In this document: positions 40,934-49,209 of the stretch, piece by piece | How the letters are laid out: every line of letters begins with the position of its first letter | Position numbering within the stretch: the stretch's first letter is position 1 | Origin: Sinorhizobium fredii | Lineage (GTDB): Bacteria > Pseudomonadota > Alphaproteobacteria > Rhizobiales > Rhizobiaceae | Direction of reading: 5' to 3' | Assembly (NCBI RefSeq): GCF_002944405.1 | Contig: NZ_CP024310.1 | Coordinates: 1,302,001 to 1,366,000, forward strand | Length of the DNA: 64,000 nucleotides | The notes under the pieces: generated by a model | Told to the model about the DNA's origin: nothing | The model's database searches: none | What the model saw: only the letters and a program-made list of their open reading frames with translations | Made by a program: the position numbers and the translations under genes

Positions 40934-41800
40934 GTGGCGCCGAGAGCAAATTGGAAGGGCTATCTGAAGGTCGCCGAGGTCAGCTGCCCGGTCGCGCTCT
41001 ACACAGCGGCCTCGACCTCGGAACGAATTGCCTTTCACACCATCAACCGTGCCACCGGGCATCGCGTTCACCGGCAATTCGTCGACAGCGAGACCGGAAA
41101 GCCGGTCGAAAAGGACGATCAGGTCAAGGGCTATGAAGTCGGATCCGGCGACTACGTCGTGCTGGAGCCCGAGGAGATCGCGGCGGCCGTTCCGGAGAGC
41201 GACAAGACCCTGTCGATCTCGGCCTTTATCGCCTGCGGCGATATCGACAACGTCTATTTCGACAAGCCCTATTACCTTGCTCCGACCAAGAGCCATGCCG
41301 AAGACGCGTTCGCTCTGATCCGCGAGGGCATGCGCAAGAAGAACGTCGCGGCCATCGCCAGTGCAGTGCTGTTCCGGCGGGTGCGCACGCTTCTGATCCG
41401 CGCCTATGAGGACGGACTGATCGCAACGACCTTGAACTTCGACTACGAGGTCCGCTCGGCCCAAGAAGCGTTCGACGACGTGCCGGATCTGAAGATCGAG
41501 GGCGAGATGCTGAAGCTTGCCGAGCACATCATCAAGACCAAACGCGGAAAGTTCGACCCAGCCAAATTCGATGATCGCTATGAGGCGGCCCTTGCCGAGC
41601 TGGTCAAGGCGAAACTCGAGGGCAAGAAGATCGAGCCGCGCAAGGAGCCGAAGCGCGGAAAGGTCGTGGACCTGATGGAGGCATTGCGGCAGAGCGCCGG
41701 CGTTCCGGCCAAGAAGACAAAGGCGGCCACTCAAACCAAAAAGAAGGCGACCCGTGGCGCGAAGACGAAGGAAGCTTCGCCGCGTCGCAAGGCGGGCTGA
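40934..41800 (+). CDS. ku: Ku DNA-end-binding protein (first copy)
   Basis: The 288-residue protein is a bacterial Ku: APRANWKGYLKVAEVSCPVA, then IAFHTINRATGHRVHRQFVD, and the core DIDNVYFDKPYYLAP. The last 60 residues are Lys/Arg-rich (KKTKAATQTKKKATRGAKTK), a typical DNA-binding tail. Ku forms a ring on double-strand ends and recruits LigD. The start is a GTG. It is followed after three bases by ligD, so they form an operon under an EcfG-type promoter, consistent with stress-inducible NHEJ in Sinorhizobium. Confidence 0.95.
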   Translation: MAPRANWKGYLKVAEVSCPVALYTAASTSERIAFHTINRATGHRVHRQFVDSETGKPVEKDDQVKGYEVGSGDYVVLEPEEIAAAVPESDKTLSISAFIACGDIDNVYFDKPYYLAPTKSHAEDAFALIREGMRKKNVAAIASAVLFRRVRTLLIRAYEDGLIATTLNFDYEVRSAQEAFDDVPDLKIEGEMLKLAEHIIKTKRGKFDPAKFDDRYEAALAELVKAKLEGKKIEPRKEPKRGKVVDLMEALRQSAGVPAKKTKAATQTKKKATRGAKTKEASPRRKAG

Positions 41801-41803
41801 CCC

Positions 41804-43819
41804 ATGGGCCTCGAAACCTATCGGGAAAAGCGCGACTTCGCCTCGACACCCGAACCGAAGGGGGGCAAAGCGCGTCGATCCGGCAACAGTTTCGTTGTCC
41901 AGAAGCACGACGCCACGCGGCTGCATTACGACTTCCGGCTGGAGATGGACGGGGTTTTGAAGAGCTGGGCCGTCACTAAGGGTCCGAGCCTCGTTCCCGG
42001 CGAGAAGCGCCTTGCCGTTCACGTCGAGGACCACCCTCTCGAATACGGAGATTTCGAAGGCACGATCCCGAAAGGCGAATATGGCGGCGGTACCGTCATC
42101 CTGTGGGATCGCGGCACGTGGACGCCGATCGGCGATGCCCGGCGGGGCTACGCGAAAGGCCATCTCGACTTCGAGCTCAGCGGCGAAAAGCTCGGCGGCC
42201 GCTGGCATCTGGTTCGGATGGCCGGCAAGCCGCGCGAGAAACGGGAAAACTGGCTGCTGATCAAAGGCGACGACGAGGCGGCGCGATCGGAGCAAGACCC
42301 CGATATTCTCGAGGAGCGGCCGGAGTCGGTTCTGACCGGCCGCGAGATCAAGGATGTTGCCGGCGAAGAGCCGGGCTGGTCGTCGAAGACCGGCCGGATA
42401 CGCAAGCGGGCTCGCGGCAGGAAAACCGCCGCTTCACCAGGGCAGGAGCCGGAAGCGGCTTCGAACGTCCCAGATCCCGCGAAGTTCAAGGGCGCCAAGC
42501 GCGCTCCTTTGCCGGACTTCGTCGAGCCCTCATTGGCGACCCTCGTCGCCTCCGCGCCGGCCGGCGAACGCTGGCTCCACGAAATCAAGTTCGATGGCTA
42601 CCGGTTGCAGGCGCGGATCGAAGCCGGGCGCACCAAGCTTCTCACCCGTGGCGGGCTGGACTGGACGAAAAGGTTCGGCAAGGCGCTGGTGTCGGCATTG
42701 CAGGCGCTACCGGTCGGAACGGCCTTGATCGACGGCGAGGTCGTTGTCGAAACGGGCTCCGGGGCCTCCGACTTTTCCGGATTGCAGGCCGACTTGAGCG
42801 AGGGTCGCAGCGATCGTTTCCGCTTCTATGTCTTCGACCTGCTCTATCTCGACGGCTACGACTTGCGCGCTCTGCCCCTGGTCAAACGCAAGGAGCTGCT
42901 CGGCCAGCTGATCAGCGAAGGCGATGGCCTCATCCGCTTCAGCAGCCATTTCGAGGAGGAAGGCAGCCTGGTGCTGCGTCATGCCTGCAGGCTGAGCCTC
43001 GAAGGCATCGTCTCGAAGCAGCGCGATGCGCCCTATCGTGCGGGACGGAACAAAAGCTGGGTGAAATCCAAGTGCTCGGCGCGTCAGGAGTTCGTCGTCG
43101 CCGGCTACGTGCCGTCGACCACGTCGCGCAAGGCGATCGGCTCACTCGTGCTCGGCGTCTATCAAGGCGGCAAGCTCCATCATGTGGGCCGCGTTGGAAC
43201 AGGGTTCACCGTCGCCGTTGCGGAGGAGCTCTTCAAGAGGTTGGACCGTTTGCGGACGCCCGAGAGCCCGTTCGCGGCGCGGCTTGCGGCGGAAGATGCG
43301 CGCCAGGTCCGATATGTCAGGCCGGAGCTCGTTGCCGAGGTCGAGTTCAGGGCCTGGACCGCCGACGGCCTTCTCCGCCACGCTTCGTTCAGGGGATTGC
43401 GAGAGGATAAACCCGCCCGCGACATCGTGCGCGAAACGCCGAAGTCCGCGGCAGTTGCGCCCAAGGCTCCGCGTCGGACCGTGAAACTCACCCACCCCGA
43501 CCGGTTCTACTGGCCGGACGAGGGTGTCACCAAAGAGGGGCTCGCCGATTATTACTCCGAAGTCTGGCGCTTTGTCGGCCCCCATATCGTCGGGCGCCCG
43601 CTCGCTTTGGTCAGATGCCCCAATGGGATCACCGGGGAGACGTTCTTCCAGAAGCATGCCTGGAAGGGGCTGAACCCCAATATCGTGCTCGTCAACGATC
43701 CGAAGGACCCGCCCGACGAACAGCTGTTGAGCATCAGGGATCTCGATGGCCTGATGGGGCTAGTCCAGTCCGCGGTTCTCGAAATCCATCCTTGGGGCTC
43801 GACGGTCGCCGATTGGTAA
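41804..43819 (+). CDS. ligD: LigD: phosphoesterase and ligase domains, polymerase domain cut by an in-frame stop
   Basis: The frame encodes 671 residues. Residues 1-190 are the 3'-phosphoesterase domain (FVVQKHDATRLHYDFRLEMD). Residues about 230-520 are the ATP-dependent ligase with Lys262 in LHEIKFDGYR and the OB domain. From about 560 the polymerase/primase domain begins (KLTHPDRFYWPDEGVTKEGL, VRCPNGITGETFFQKHAW, VLEIHPWGSTVAD). A TAA at 43817-43819 ends it. The downstream frame carries on in register as the rest of the polymerase domain. Without the stop the protein would be 850 residues, the normal LigD length. The phosphoesterase and ligase domains may still function alone. Confidence 0.9.
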   Translation: MGLETYREKRDFASTPEPKGGKARRSGNSFVVQKHDATRLHYDFRLEMDGVLKSWAVTKGPSLVPGEKRLAVHVEDHPLEYGDFEGTIPKGEYGGGTVILWDRGTWTPIGDARRGYAKGHLDFELSGEKLGGRWHLVRMAGKPREKRENWLLIKGDDEAARSEQDPDILEERPESVLTGREIKDVAGEEPGWSSKTGRIRKRARGRKTAASPGQEPEAASNVPDPAKFKGAKRAPLPDFVEPSLATLVASAPAGERWLHEIKFDGYRLQARIEAGRTKLLTRGGLDWTKRFGKALVSALQALPVGTALIDGEVVVETGSGASDFSGLQADLSEGRSDRFRFYVFDLLYLDGYDLRALPLVKRKELLGQLISEGDGLIRFSSHFEEEGSLVLRHACRLSLEGIVSKQRDAPYRAGRNKSWVKSKCSARQEFVVAGYVPSTTSRKAIGSLVLGVYQGGKLHHVGRVGTGFTVAVAEELFKRLDRLRTPESPFAARLAAEDARQVRYVRPELVAEVEFRAWTADGLLRHASFRGLREDKPARDIVRETPKSAAVAPKAPRRTVKLTHPDRFYWPDEGVTKEGLADYYSEVWRFVGPHIVGRPLALVRCPNGITGETFFQKHAWKGLNPNIVLVNDPKDPPDEQLLSIRDLDGLMGLVQSAVLEIHPWGSTVADW

Positions 43820-43837
43820 AGACCGGACACGATCATA

Positions 43838-44356
43838 ATGGATCTCGATCCCGGCGAGGACGTGCCGTTCGAAGCGGTGATCGAAGCTGCGCTCGAGACC
43901 GCAGGCCGCCTGAAGGCGGCCGGCCTTGTTCCCTTCGTCAAGACATCCGGCGGCAAGGGGCTTCACGTGGTGGCGCCGTTGAAGCCCAAGGCGGAGTGGC
44001 CGGCCGTCAAGGCCTTCACCAAGTTGGTTGCCGATGCGATGGCCTCCGACAGTCCCGACCGGTTCGTTTCGACCATCAGCAAATCCAAGCGCCGCGGCAA
44101 GATCCTGGTCGACTATCTGAGAAACCAGCGCGGCGCGACCGCGGTGGCCCCCTATTCGACGCGAGCGCGGCCGGGCGCCGCCGTCTCGATGCCCCTCTCC
44201 TGGGACGAATTGGCTCCCAGCATCGGACCGGCCTATTTCACGGTGGAGAACACGCCGACGCGGCTGGCGTCGCTGCACGCCGACCCATGGGCGGATTTTC
44301 GCGCGGCCGCCGTTCCGCTCAAGGAGGCGAAGGCCGGGCGAAGGAGGGCCGCGTAA
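43838..44356 (+). CDS. ligD: C-terminal LigD polymerase-domain fragment after the in-frame stop
   Basis: This frame is in register with the preceding one, six codons after its TAA. It encodes 172 residues beginning MDLDPGEDVPFEAVIEAALE, where the DLD triplet is the metal-binding DxD of the LigD polymerase domain, followed by FVKTSGGKGLHVVAPL and KSKRRGKILVDYLRNQRGAT. The sequence is intact to its natural stop. No good ribosome site precedes the ATG at 43838, so translation would need reinitiation or readthrough. Alone it lacks the N-terminal half of the polymerase fold. It could be a fresh mutation, a sequencing error, or a split enzyme; the first two are more likely. Confidence 0.75.
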   Translation: MDLDPGEDVPFEAVIEAALETAGRLKAAGLVPFVKTSGGKGLHVVAPLKPKAEWPAVKAFTKLVADAMASDSPDRFVSTISKSKRRGKILVDYLRNQRGATAVAPYSTRARPGAAVSMPLSWDELAPSIGPAYFTVENTPTRLASLHADPWADFRAAAVPLKEAKAGRRRAA

Positions 44357-44397
44357 GGCTGTACTCAGAACGGACCCTTTCAGGAAGCGGTGAGGCA

Positions 44398-44604
44398 ATG
44401 CCGTCGCATCTGATAAAAAGGACAGACTACGACGCCGAGACGCGAACGCTCTCGGTCTGGCTCCTGACCACCGAAAAGCGTTATGACTATGAGGACGTGC
44501 CTCCCGAAACTTATGCGGCCTTCAAGCGGGCCTTTTCGAAGGGCCGCTTCTTCAACGCGCATATCCGCGATCGCTTCAAGTATCGCGTCTCGATGCCGGA
44601 CTGA
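44398..44604 (+). CDS. KTSC domain protein
   Basis: The 68-residue protein matches the KTSC family: a short beta-rich N-terminus (LIKRTDYDAETRTLSVWLL), then YDYEDVPPETYAAFKRAF and the conserved SKGRFFNAHIRDRFKYRV. Family members are small, sometimes fused to lysyl-tRNA synthetase-like or DNA-related proteins, and function is unknown. A GAGG site precedes the ATG. It lies 41 bases after the LigD fragment, pointing in the same direction, and is convergent with the second ku gene, so it sits inside the NHEJ cluster. Confidence 0.8.
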   Translation: MPSHLIKRTDYDAETRTLSVWLLTTEKRYDYEDVPPETYAAFKRAFSKGRFFNAHIRDRFKYRVSMPD

Positions 44605-44621
44605 CACCTTGATGCTTGGAG

Positions 44622-45431
44622 TTAACTCTTCGTCTTTTTCTTCTTTTCCGAACTGAGGCTCTTGCGAAGCGCGTCCATGATATTGACCACGTTGCTGGGT
44701 CGCTCCTCTTCCTCAGCCTTTGCCTTGGCCGGCCGCTTCCGGCCCTTCTTTTTGGCGGAAATGATGTCCAGGAGTCGCGCCTGAACGGGATCGCTCACCA
44801 TAGCGGAATCCCAGGGCTTGCTGCGTTCTTCGATCAGCTTCGTCACGAGGCGCATCAGTTCGGGATCGTTATCGCTGTCATCAATGTTGCGGAAGTACTC
44901 CTCGGGTTTCCGCACCTCGTCGCCATAGCGCAGCGTCCAAAGAACGATCCCCTTCCCTCTCGGTTCGAGCATAACGGCGCGCTCGCGGCGATACATGACA
45001 AGCCGCGAAATCCCGACCGTCCCGGTTGAGGCCATCGCGTCGCGGATGACTGAAAAGGCCTCCTCACCGACGGGATCGTCGGGAACGAGATAGTGCGGCT
45101 TGTCGTACCATATCCAGCGAATGCTGTCGGCCTCCACGAACATGTCGATGTCGATGGTGCGCGTGCTTTCCAGCCCGACCGCTTCGAGTTCCTCGTCCTC
45201 CAGAAGCACGAAATCGTCCTCGCCACGTTCATAGCCTTTGACTTCGTCATCTTCGTCGACAGCTTTTCCGCTCACCGCATCGACATACTGGCTGACGACG
45301 CGATTGTTGGTCTTCCGGTTGAGCGTGTGGAAGCGGACCTTCTCGTTCTCGGTCGTCGCCGGCGTCATTGCCACCGGACAGGTGACGAGTGACAGTTTCA
45401 GATAGCCTTTCCAGAATGAGCGGGGTGCCAT
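44622..45431 (-). CDS. ku: Ku DNA-end-binding protein (second copy)
   Basis: The 269-residue protein is a second Ku with the same core order: APRSFWKGYLKLSLVTCPVA, then VRFHTLNRKTNNRVVSQYVD, and IRWIWYDKPHYLVPDDPVGE. It differs throughout from the first copy and has a shorter Lys-rich tail (GRKRPAKAKAEEEERPSN, then SEKKKKTKS). A conserved NVVNIMDALRKSL segment near the end corresponds to the LigD/end-binding extension in the first. Two dissimilar Ku proteins near one LigD suggest a heterodimer, as known for the stress-inducible pair of Sinorhizobium meliloti. An exact EcfG-type promoter lies 38 bases upstream. Confidence 0.95.
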   Translation of the reverse strand: MAPRSFWKGYLKLSLVTCPVAMTPATTENEKVRFHTLNRKTNNRVVSQYVDAVSGKAVDEDDEVKGYERGEDDFVLLEDEELEAVGLESTRTIDIDMFVEADSIRWIWYDKPHYLVPDDPVGEEAFSVIRDAMASTGTVGISRLVMYRRERAVMLEPRGKGIVLWTLRYGDEVRKPEEYFRNIDDSDNDPELMRLVTKLIEERSKPWDSAMVSDPVQARLLDIISAKKKGRKRPAKAKAEEEERPSNVVNIMDALRKSLSSEKKKKTKS

Positions 45432-45468
45432 TGCGGTTGGCCTCGAAGCCTCTCGTTTGAATTTCCGA

Positions 45469-45494
45469 AACGGGGCCGCGCGCGAGTTTGTTCC
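45469..45494 (-). promoter_or_regulatory. EcfG/RpoE2-type promoter for the second ku gene
   Basis: On the minus strand GGAAC (45494-45490), a 17-base spacer and CGTT (45472-45469) form an exact consensus match, 38 bases before the ATG. Confidence 0.75.
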
Positions 45495-45586
45495 TCAGTC
45501 CTCGGGCAGGCACTGCCCTGCTCTATCCCGATGAGCGGCGCCCCGAGCTTTAGCGCCCTGTTTGCGCTGGCCAAAGGCGCTCTCTG

Positions 45587-45790
45587 CTATCGGTCTCTCA
45601 GCCTTTCAGCCAAGAGATTCGGGTCTCTGACGCCTTCCTGATAGAGCGCGACCAGCCTCCTTGCGAGCGTTTCGGCCTCCTCGGTGTCACTCCTCAGCCT
45701 TGTCCGGGCAAGTTCGGTTTCGAACACGCCTTGCAGCATACTGATCTCGCTTGGTCGGATAACGCAGTCAAAGTCGCGGAACGGATACAT
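45587..45790 (-). CDS. Small conserved hypothetical protein (67 residues)
   Basis: The ATG at 45790 follows AGGAGG at eight bases. The protein is helical and charged (SEISMLQGVFETELARTRLR, then ETLARRLVALYQEGVRDP). It resembles short rhizobial proteins with an ETELA...LA..LV..YQ.G pattern but no named family was recognised. It stands alone between the second ku gene and the large fusion gene. Confidence 0.65.
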   Translation of the reverse strand: MYPFRDFDCVIRPSEISMLQGVFETELARTRLRSDTEEAETLARRLVALYQEGVRDPNLLAERLRDR

Positions 45791-45970
45791 GGCGCGGCCT
45801 CCTAGGATGGGGCGAAAGCGCGATGATCTCCCAGCCAGTGGCGCCCTTGCTAATAGCCGCTGATACTACGCAGCATGCGCCTCAAGTGAGACCGCAGCAA
45901 GGGCACCTTCTCGCCTGTCCTTCGCTCCTTATGAGCGAAGGCCGTCTCTATAAACCTGAACCCGGTAATC

Positions 45971-48940
45971 CTACTCCTTGGCAGCAGGGGCCAGCAGACC
46001 GGCAGACCTTAGAAGTTGAATCTGCTTCAACGCGTTCTGCGCAAGCAGTGACCGGTAGCGCTCGACGATCCGCGCTTTGTGAGCCTCGTCGGACACTGTT
46101 TCGAGCGATCCGAGGATCGCGGCTATCTTTTCGCTGGCCTCCCGCAACTGGACGAGAAGACCCTTGTCGTTCGCAACTCGGTCAAGGACGGAGCGCGTAA
46201 CAAGCCCAATGCCAGAGGGGCTGCTTGCACCTTGCGATACATAGCCATCGGGCAGGTCACCCTTGAGGTTCGTGACCGAGAGCAATCGTATCGAGTCGAT
46301 GATCTGGTCGACGGCTTGCTTCGCGCCGGCGACGCGCGTCGGATGGTCGGTGTCCGCTGCCGCGTGCGGAAGGAGTTCAAGCTTATCGGCATGCTTCGGG
46401 AGAAGCGAGAGATAGGGTTTCATCGGGCCGCTCGGGCCGTCCGACGACTTGAAGATGTCGGCATCGATCGCCGCATGCCTGACCTTGCCGGATGTCAGGG
46501 CGTCGTCCAGGTCTGTCACGTTCACGAGCTCGCCGCGATCGTAGTTGAGCAGAACGGCCCTGTCGTTCAGAGCGGACAGGACTTCGCGATCGACGATCCC
46601 GGCATTGGAGAATGTCCCGGTGGCCGGATCCTGTTTTCCGAGGCCGAGATGGACCGACAAGACGTCCGAGCCACGCGCGGCCTCCGCCGGAGTAGCGGCG
46701 TATTCATAGCCTTCCGCGATGATGTTGTCGCGATGCGCAGGCCGGGCGTAGACGACCACATCCATGTGGAACGCCTTGGCAAGACGTGCGAGTTCCCTGC
46801 CTATGTTGCCGTAGCCGAGGATCGCGATCCTCTTTCCCTCAAGCTTCTCGGTCGGATATTCGGCCAGGTTCTTGCCCGTATCGAAGTCGTCGCCAACGAC
46901 GCGGGCATGCAATTCTTCCACCGGCAGATCGGGCAGAACCTTGAGAAGCGCCTTCATGGCCATCTGCGCGGTAGCCCGGCTATTGATGCCCGGCGTGTTC
47001 ATCAGCGGGGCCTCGCCGCCTTCGCCGTTCGGACCGCCCCAGGAAGCGGAACCCATGTTTCCGGTGCCCGTGCCGATACGGACGCCGCCAAGGCGGAACT
47101 TCGCAGCCTGGGGGATGAATGTTGCGGCGGCGATCACCGCATCGTACTGCCCCTCGCCCGCTTCAGCGAGGATCTCGTCGGCGGTGCTGAGGTGGGGTCG
47201 GTAGTAGAAGTGAATCTTGCCGTCGTCGGCCGTGCTTGAACCGTTCGCGGATTTTTCGTGGAACACGCCGCCTTTTTCGTGGATGTATGCGGCCAGTTCG
47301 CTGTGATCGAGACGGCCCTCAGCATCGAAGCGGAGGCCGATCGCATCCGCGATCAACACCTTGAAAGTGCCCTCGCGCACCGATGCGGCACCGGCGCCGG
47401 CAGATTCGGCGTAGTCAACGCGGCTGCCTCTCTTCTCGAGCTCTTCTTCGATGACGACGATCTTGGCCCTGAGATAGGCGTATTTGAGATTGTCGAGCAG
47501 AGCGGTGACGTCGGCAGCGTCCCGAATGCCGCCGATCCAGGCGCGATAATCCCCCGGCGTGCCGGGGAACGCGTTCACATAACGCGCGGCATCCAGGCCC
47601 TTTTCGTGAACACCGTTCGGATGGCTAATTCCCTCATAACCCAGGATCTGCTTCGACCGCGCGATGATGCGCTGATGCAGGTCCGACGAGGAGATGCTGC
47701 CGTCATTGACCTTCAGCAGCGTTACCGCCGCGCCGCGGCGATCCTCTTCCTCCACGACGAGACTGAACAGCGGGTTGCGGTCCACCCATTCGTTGACGAG
47801 CTTGCGGTTCTTTGCCGAGCGCCTGTTCAATTCGCTGACGGACCCGACGCGCCGTTCGGTCTGCAAGAGCCCGAAGGTGGTCTCGGCGAATGCCAGGGCG
47901 CTATAGGTGTTGATGACGCCGCCGAGCATCCTGTCTTCCTCGGCATCGTAGAACGGACCGGAATCGACCGACCGCTTGCTGCTGAACGGCTGCCGGGGAT
48001 TGATCGGCGGCGCAATCTTGAGCTGCCTCGGGATTGCCCAGGACGGATTGCTCTGGTTGCGCTCGATCAATGCCAGAGCCGCCGGTGTGAAGGATGCGAC
48101 GAAGTAGCCAGACACGCCGCCGATTGCTTTCTGGAACGGCATGAACAGGCAGCATTTGGCCATTACCGCCCGAACGACATCGGGCTCCCAAGGCATCGCC
48201 CCCAGCATGGAGGTCGCGTCGAAGACGGCATGACGGTTTTCAGGGTCGCCGTCCAACCAGGCCAGGAGCTCGGTGATCTCCTCGTTGGTGTATGAATTGG
48301 CACCGGTCGTTTCGTGTCCCACGCCAATGAAGATCGAAACGCCGAGTTCTGCGAGCGCGCTTGCCGAGGGGATCTCCCCCTCGCGCTTCGCAAAGTGAAT
48401 CCTGTTTTCGTCGCCCTTTTCCGCGAAGCGATGCATCTCTATGAGCTGGGTTGCCCAGGATTGCCGGAAGAAGCCCGCTGCACCGGCGCGGTCGCTCTCG
48501 GGGCGCGGGGTGTCGACATACACCCGCTGGCCCGCGTCATTTGCGTTGAGCAGGTGCTGCACGCACACGGTATAGCCGCTGTGGCCGCCGCCCAAACCGA
48601 CTGCAATCCTGTTCGACTTGGGGAATTCAAAATAGCGATGGATCGCCCGCATCATATCGAGCAGAATTTTGTCCGCCGGGTAACCGCGATGCATGCTGCG
48701 GGAAAGCTCGGCGGTCGTAAACGCGCCGATATCCTTGCCGGTGTCATCGTATTTCCGGTAGGTGCTCTCTATCCATTTGTCGAACTCATAGCGCCGCAGC
48801 CGGCTGTCGACCTCATCCTTTGTCGCATCGGTTATCGGACCGACCCCGAAGAACGGATTCGTCGGCAGCGAAGGAGCGCCGCCTTCGGTGCGTTTCATTG
48901 CGTCGAGGCGATGCGCGACAAGGTCTGAATCGGAAATCAT
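45971..48940 (-). CDS. Class V aminotransferase (SerC-like) fused to a D-2-hydroxyacid dehydrogenase (SerA-like)
   Basis: The 989-residue protein has two enzyme halves. Residues about 25-500 are a fold-type I PLP aminotransferase of the phosphoserine type, with Asp241 (AVFDATSMLG) and the probable PLP Lys271 (MPFQKAIGGVSGYF). Residues about 525-885 are a D-2-hydroxyacid dehydrogenase: GYGNIG at 709-714, Arg802 in DRGELV and His859 in LLPHAA. The glutamate of the usual Arg-Glu-His triad is not obvious (IDADIF). The residue after the second beta strand is not acidic (VYARP), which hints at NADP(H). A helical tail ends the protein. A GAGGTAGAA site precedes the ATG. Substrates are inferred only as serine-pathway-like keto or amino acids. 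Confidence 0.8.
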   Translation of the reverse strand: MISDSDLVAHRLDAMKRTEGGAPSLPTNPFFGVGPITDATKDEVDSRLRRYEFDKWIESTYRKYDDTGKDIGAFTTAELSRSMHRGYPADKILLDMMRAIHRYFEFPKSNRIAVGLGGGHSGYTVCVQHLLNANDAGQRVYVDTPRPESDRAGAAGFFRQSWATQLIEMHRFAEKGDENRIHFAKREGEIPSASALAELGVSIFIGVGHETTGANSYTNEEITELLAWLDGDPENRHAVFDATSMLGAMPWEPDVVRAVMAKCCLFMPFQKAIGGVSGYFVASFTPAALALIERNQSNPSWAIPRQLKIAPPINPRQPFSSKRSVDSGPFYDAEEDRMLGGVINTYSALAFAETTFGLLQTERRVGSVSELNRRSAKNRKLVNEWVDRNPLFSLVVEEEDRRGAAVTLLKVNDGSISSSDLHQRIIARSKQILGYEGISHPNGVHEKGLDAARYVNAFPGTPGDYRAWIGGIRDAADVTALLDNLKYAYLRAKIVVIEEELEKRGSRVDYAESAGAGAASVREGTFKVLIADAIGLRFDAEGRLDHSELAAYIHEKGGVFHEKSANGSSTADDGKIHFYYRPHLSTADEILAEAGEGQYDAVIAAATFIPQAAKFRLGGVRIGTGTGNMGSASWGGPNGEGGEAPLMNTPGINSRATAQMAMKALLKVLPDLPVEELHARVVGDDFDTGKNLAEYPTEKLEGKRIAILGYGNIGRELARLAKAFHMDVVVYARPAHRDNIIAEGYEYAATPAEAARGSDVLSVHLGLGKQDPATGTFSNAGIVDREVLSALNDRAVLLNYDRGELVNVTDLDDALTSGKVRHAAIDADIFKSSDGPSGPMKPYLSLLPKHADKLELLPHAAADTDHPTRVAGAKQAVDQIIDSIRLLSVTNLKGDLPDGYVSQGASSPSGIGLVTRSVLDRVANDKGLLVQLREASEKIAAILGSLETVSDEAHKARIVERYRSLLAQNALKQIQLLRSAGLLAPAAKE

Positions 48941-49158
48941 TTCTACCTCTGTTCATTCTGGGCAGCAGGTAATCGCTCCCCGTCATTGGTGATCGCCGAA
49001 ACTGACGCTGCGGCCGAACGTGCAAGTCTCGCTCCCGGATCGGGCGATTGCTCAGGCGACAATGTTGGACAATTCAAAAATCCACGCAGCACGAATTCCG
49101 AACGTATTGCCATCGAATTGCGACATGAGACGCTGGATACGATCGAACGCATGCTTTT

Positions 49159-49196
49159 CTTAAGAGCGGCCGATCAGAAGATCGGCCGCTCTTAAG
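49159..49196. terminator. Perfect 17-base hairpin downstream of the BCCT gene
   Basis: Arms 49159-49175 and 49180-49196 pair perfectly around a four-base loop. T-rich flanks are weak. It lies after the BCCT stop (49210) on the minus strand, so it probably terminates that gene. Confidence 0.6.
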
Positions 49197-49209
49197 ATTA
49201 TCAGCATCG

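Noticed and set aside
40340..42295. A 651-codon minus-strand frame across GFA, ku and part of ligD
   Set aside because: Only its last 130 codons (the GFA protein) are protein-like and have a ribosome site; the rest is antisense to ku and ligD.
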